Shown here piece after piece: positions 31,024 through 32,094 of a stretch of 32,094 bases of DNA (position 1 is the first letter of the stretch; every line of letters begins with the position of its first letter). This DNA comes from Mycobacterium sp. (GTDB lineage Bacteria > Actinomycetota > Actinomycetes > RYN-182). The position numbers and the translations under genes are program-made. The notes below the pieces were generated by a model, which saw only the letters and a program-made list of their open reading frames with translations, did no database searches and was not told the DNA's origin. The stretch lies in contig JAOPWU010000088.1 in assembly GCA_025965515.1 (NCBI GenBank), forward strand, positions 1 through 32,094, written 5' to 3'.

Positions 31024-32094
31024 GTGTCGATCCCCTGCGAGCTGGAGCGGGCCCGCCACCTCGCCTTGGCCTCCGACGAGACGACGGCCAAGGAACTCTT
31101 GCTGTCCCTGATGCCGCAGATCGAGGAGGCCGACCGCGACGACTGGATGCTCGAGGCGCTGGCCCAACTCGGTGAGCTCTACCTGGTCAGGACGGCGTAC
31201 GAAGGCGTGCGCGAGGGCGCCCTTCGCATCAGGGAGTGTCTCGCCATCTACTCGTCGATCCTGGCGGGCACCGCGGCGCCCGACGTGGTCGCGAAGTCCA
31301 CCATGACGCCCGTCGAAGTGCGTCACCTGATTTGTAGGTACCGGCGCCGGGCCGGTTTTCTCGAGACGGGATTGGCGGCGGCCATCGGCGACCACGAGGG
31401 GGCAGCGGTCGCGCTCAGCGCGCTCGACGACGGCGACGACGAATTCGCCGACCTCGACGAGGAACACGCCTACCTGTTGAGCTATGCCCGGATCGTCTGT
31501 GCGGAGGCCCTGTGCGACGACGACCTGCACGTGCGGTCGGTGCCCTTGTGGGACAGCGTGATCCAGCACATCGAGTCGTCATCGGGCAGCAGCGAGTCGG
31601 CCGACAATCTGCGGGTGCTCGGCGGTATCGGGTATGCCAGATTCTGCATCGAAACCGGCAGGCTCGATCAGGCCGCACCCTGGCTGCGGCGGGCAGAGGC
31701 CCGTGCCGAGGCGCGCGGCTGGGAACTGGCCACGGCGCGAGCGCAATTGGAGCGCGGCGCCGCGAGCTGGTCCGCAGGTGACCGGGTCGGCACCGAAGCG
31801 CGGATGTACGAGGCCTATCCGGTCATCGCCAAGTACGCGCGCGCCAACGACGTCTCCCGGTGCTGGCTGTTCTTCGGCCTGACCAGAATGTCGGCGGGTG
31901 GTCTCAAGGTCGCCGACGAGTGTTGGGGAAACGCCGAGCGTCACTGGCGCGAACTCGGAAAGCCGTTCCACATTCACCGGATTCTGCTGCAGCGCAGCTG
32001 GATCGCCATCTTCCGGGGCCGTTACGCCGAGGCCGTCGACATGGTCACGCAGGCCCGCGCGTGTCTCGACTCCTCGCCACGCAGCAGCTGGTTG
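31024..32094 (+). CDS. Helical-repeat (TPR-like) protein of unknown function, cut by window end
   Basis: At least 357 codons, open to the last base. It begins MSIPCELERARHLALASD from a GTG at 31024 with a leaderless promoter. The sequence is all-helical with repeated 35-40-residue units having the small/large residue pattern of TPR-like solenoids: AQLGELYLVRTAYEGVREG, RRRAGFLETGLAAAIGDHE, GGIGYARFCIETGRLDQAAP and ERGAASWSAGDRVGTEARMY. There is no signal peptide or membrane helix. Such N-terminal solenoids often precede a signalling or DNA-binding output domain, for example a GGDEF, cyclase or LuxR domain in actinobacteria, but none is visible before the cut. I do not recognise the protein. 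It lies in the block of mycobacterial appearance. Confidence 0.8.
   Translation, partial: MSIPCELERARHLALASDETTAKELLLSLMPQIEEADRDDWMLEALAQLGELYLVRTAYEGVREGALRIRECLAIYSSILAGTAAPDVVAKSTMTPVEVRHLICRYRRRAGFLETGLAAAIGDHEGAAVALSALDDGDDEFADLDEEHAYLLSYARIVCAEALCDDDLHVRSVPLWDSVIQHIESSSGSSESADNLRVLGGIGYARFCIETGRLDQAAPWLRRAEARAEARGWELATARAQLERGAASWSAGDRVGTEARMYEAYPVIAKYARANDVSRCWLFFGLTRMSAGGLKVADECWGNAERHWRELGKPFHIHRILLQRSWIAIFRGRYAEAVDMVTQARACLDSSPRSSWL

Overview
The first ~28.8 kb is chromosomal core from a high-GC Actinomycetota. GC is roughly 70% or more, GTG/TTG starts are common, and -10 boxes are of the TAnnnT type. Gene order is trpC-trpB-trpA-lgt, gltB-gltD, a tRNA, pdtaR, a hotdog thioesterase, polA, rpsA, coaE, uvrB, an MBL hydrolase and uvrA. 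From memory this matches the conserved trp-to-uvrA neighbourhood of actinobacteria, including the Rv1611-Rv1638 region of Mycobacterium tuberculosis. Having gltBD next to lgt, plus a secreted beta-propeller and a methyltransferase between polA and rpsA, argues against a mycobacterium for this part. I cannot name the genus.

Layout. (a) 1-4305: end of a probable Trp-associated membrane protein gene, then trpC, trpB, trpA and lgt; trpB/trpA and trpA/lgt overlap by 4 nt and are probably translationally coupled. (b) 4306-10712: a structured leader, then gltB and gltD (both subunits of NADPH-glutamate synthase), closed by a strong GC hairpin. (c) 10753-13083: a small helical protein, a tRNA with anticodon CAA on the minus strand, the ANTAR antiterminator pdtaR, a GNAT acetyltransferase and a convergent PaaI-type thioesterase. 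(d) 13156-21349: polA, then convergently a secreted BNR/Asp-box propeller protein and a methyltransferase, then rpsA with its own promoter, a TTG start and a terminator. (e) 21387-29411: coaE, uvrB, a compositionally odd orphan gene with a 62-bp-period direct repeat, an MBL-fold hydrolase and uvrA. uvrA and uvrB both carry candidate PafBC-type damage-response promoters rather than LexA boxes.

The most unusual point is near 28,820. The uvrA reading frame never meets a stop at the normal end of the protein. It runs about 590 nt antisense through a convergent winged-helix gene. Everything after this point looks different: GC appears lower, and there is an LpqH/19-kDa-type lipoprotein characteristic of Mycobacteriaceae, a two-gene operon of mycobacterial flavour, and a long unrecognised helical-repeat protein with a leaderless promoter. 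This is either a recombination junction or a chimeric assembly. It should be settled before any biology is built on it.

I found no CRISPR array, transposase, integrase, toxin-antitoxin pair or recognisable defence system. The candidates for new biology are the junction itself, the short-variable-arm CAA tRNA, the gltB leader and the uvr promoters.
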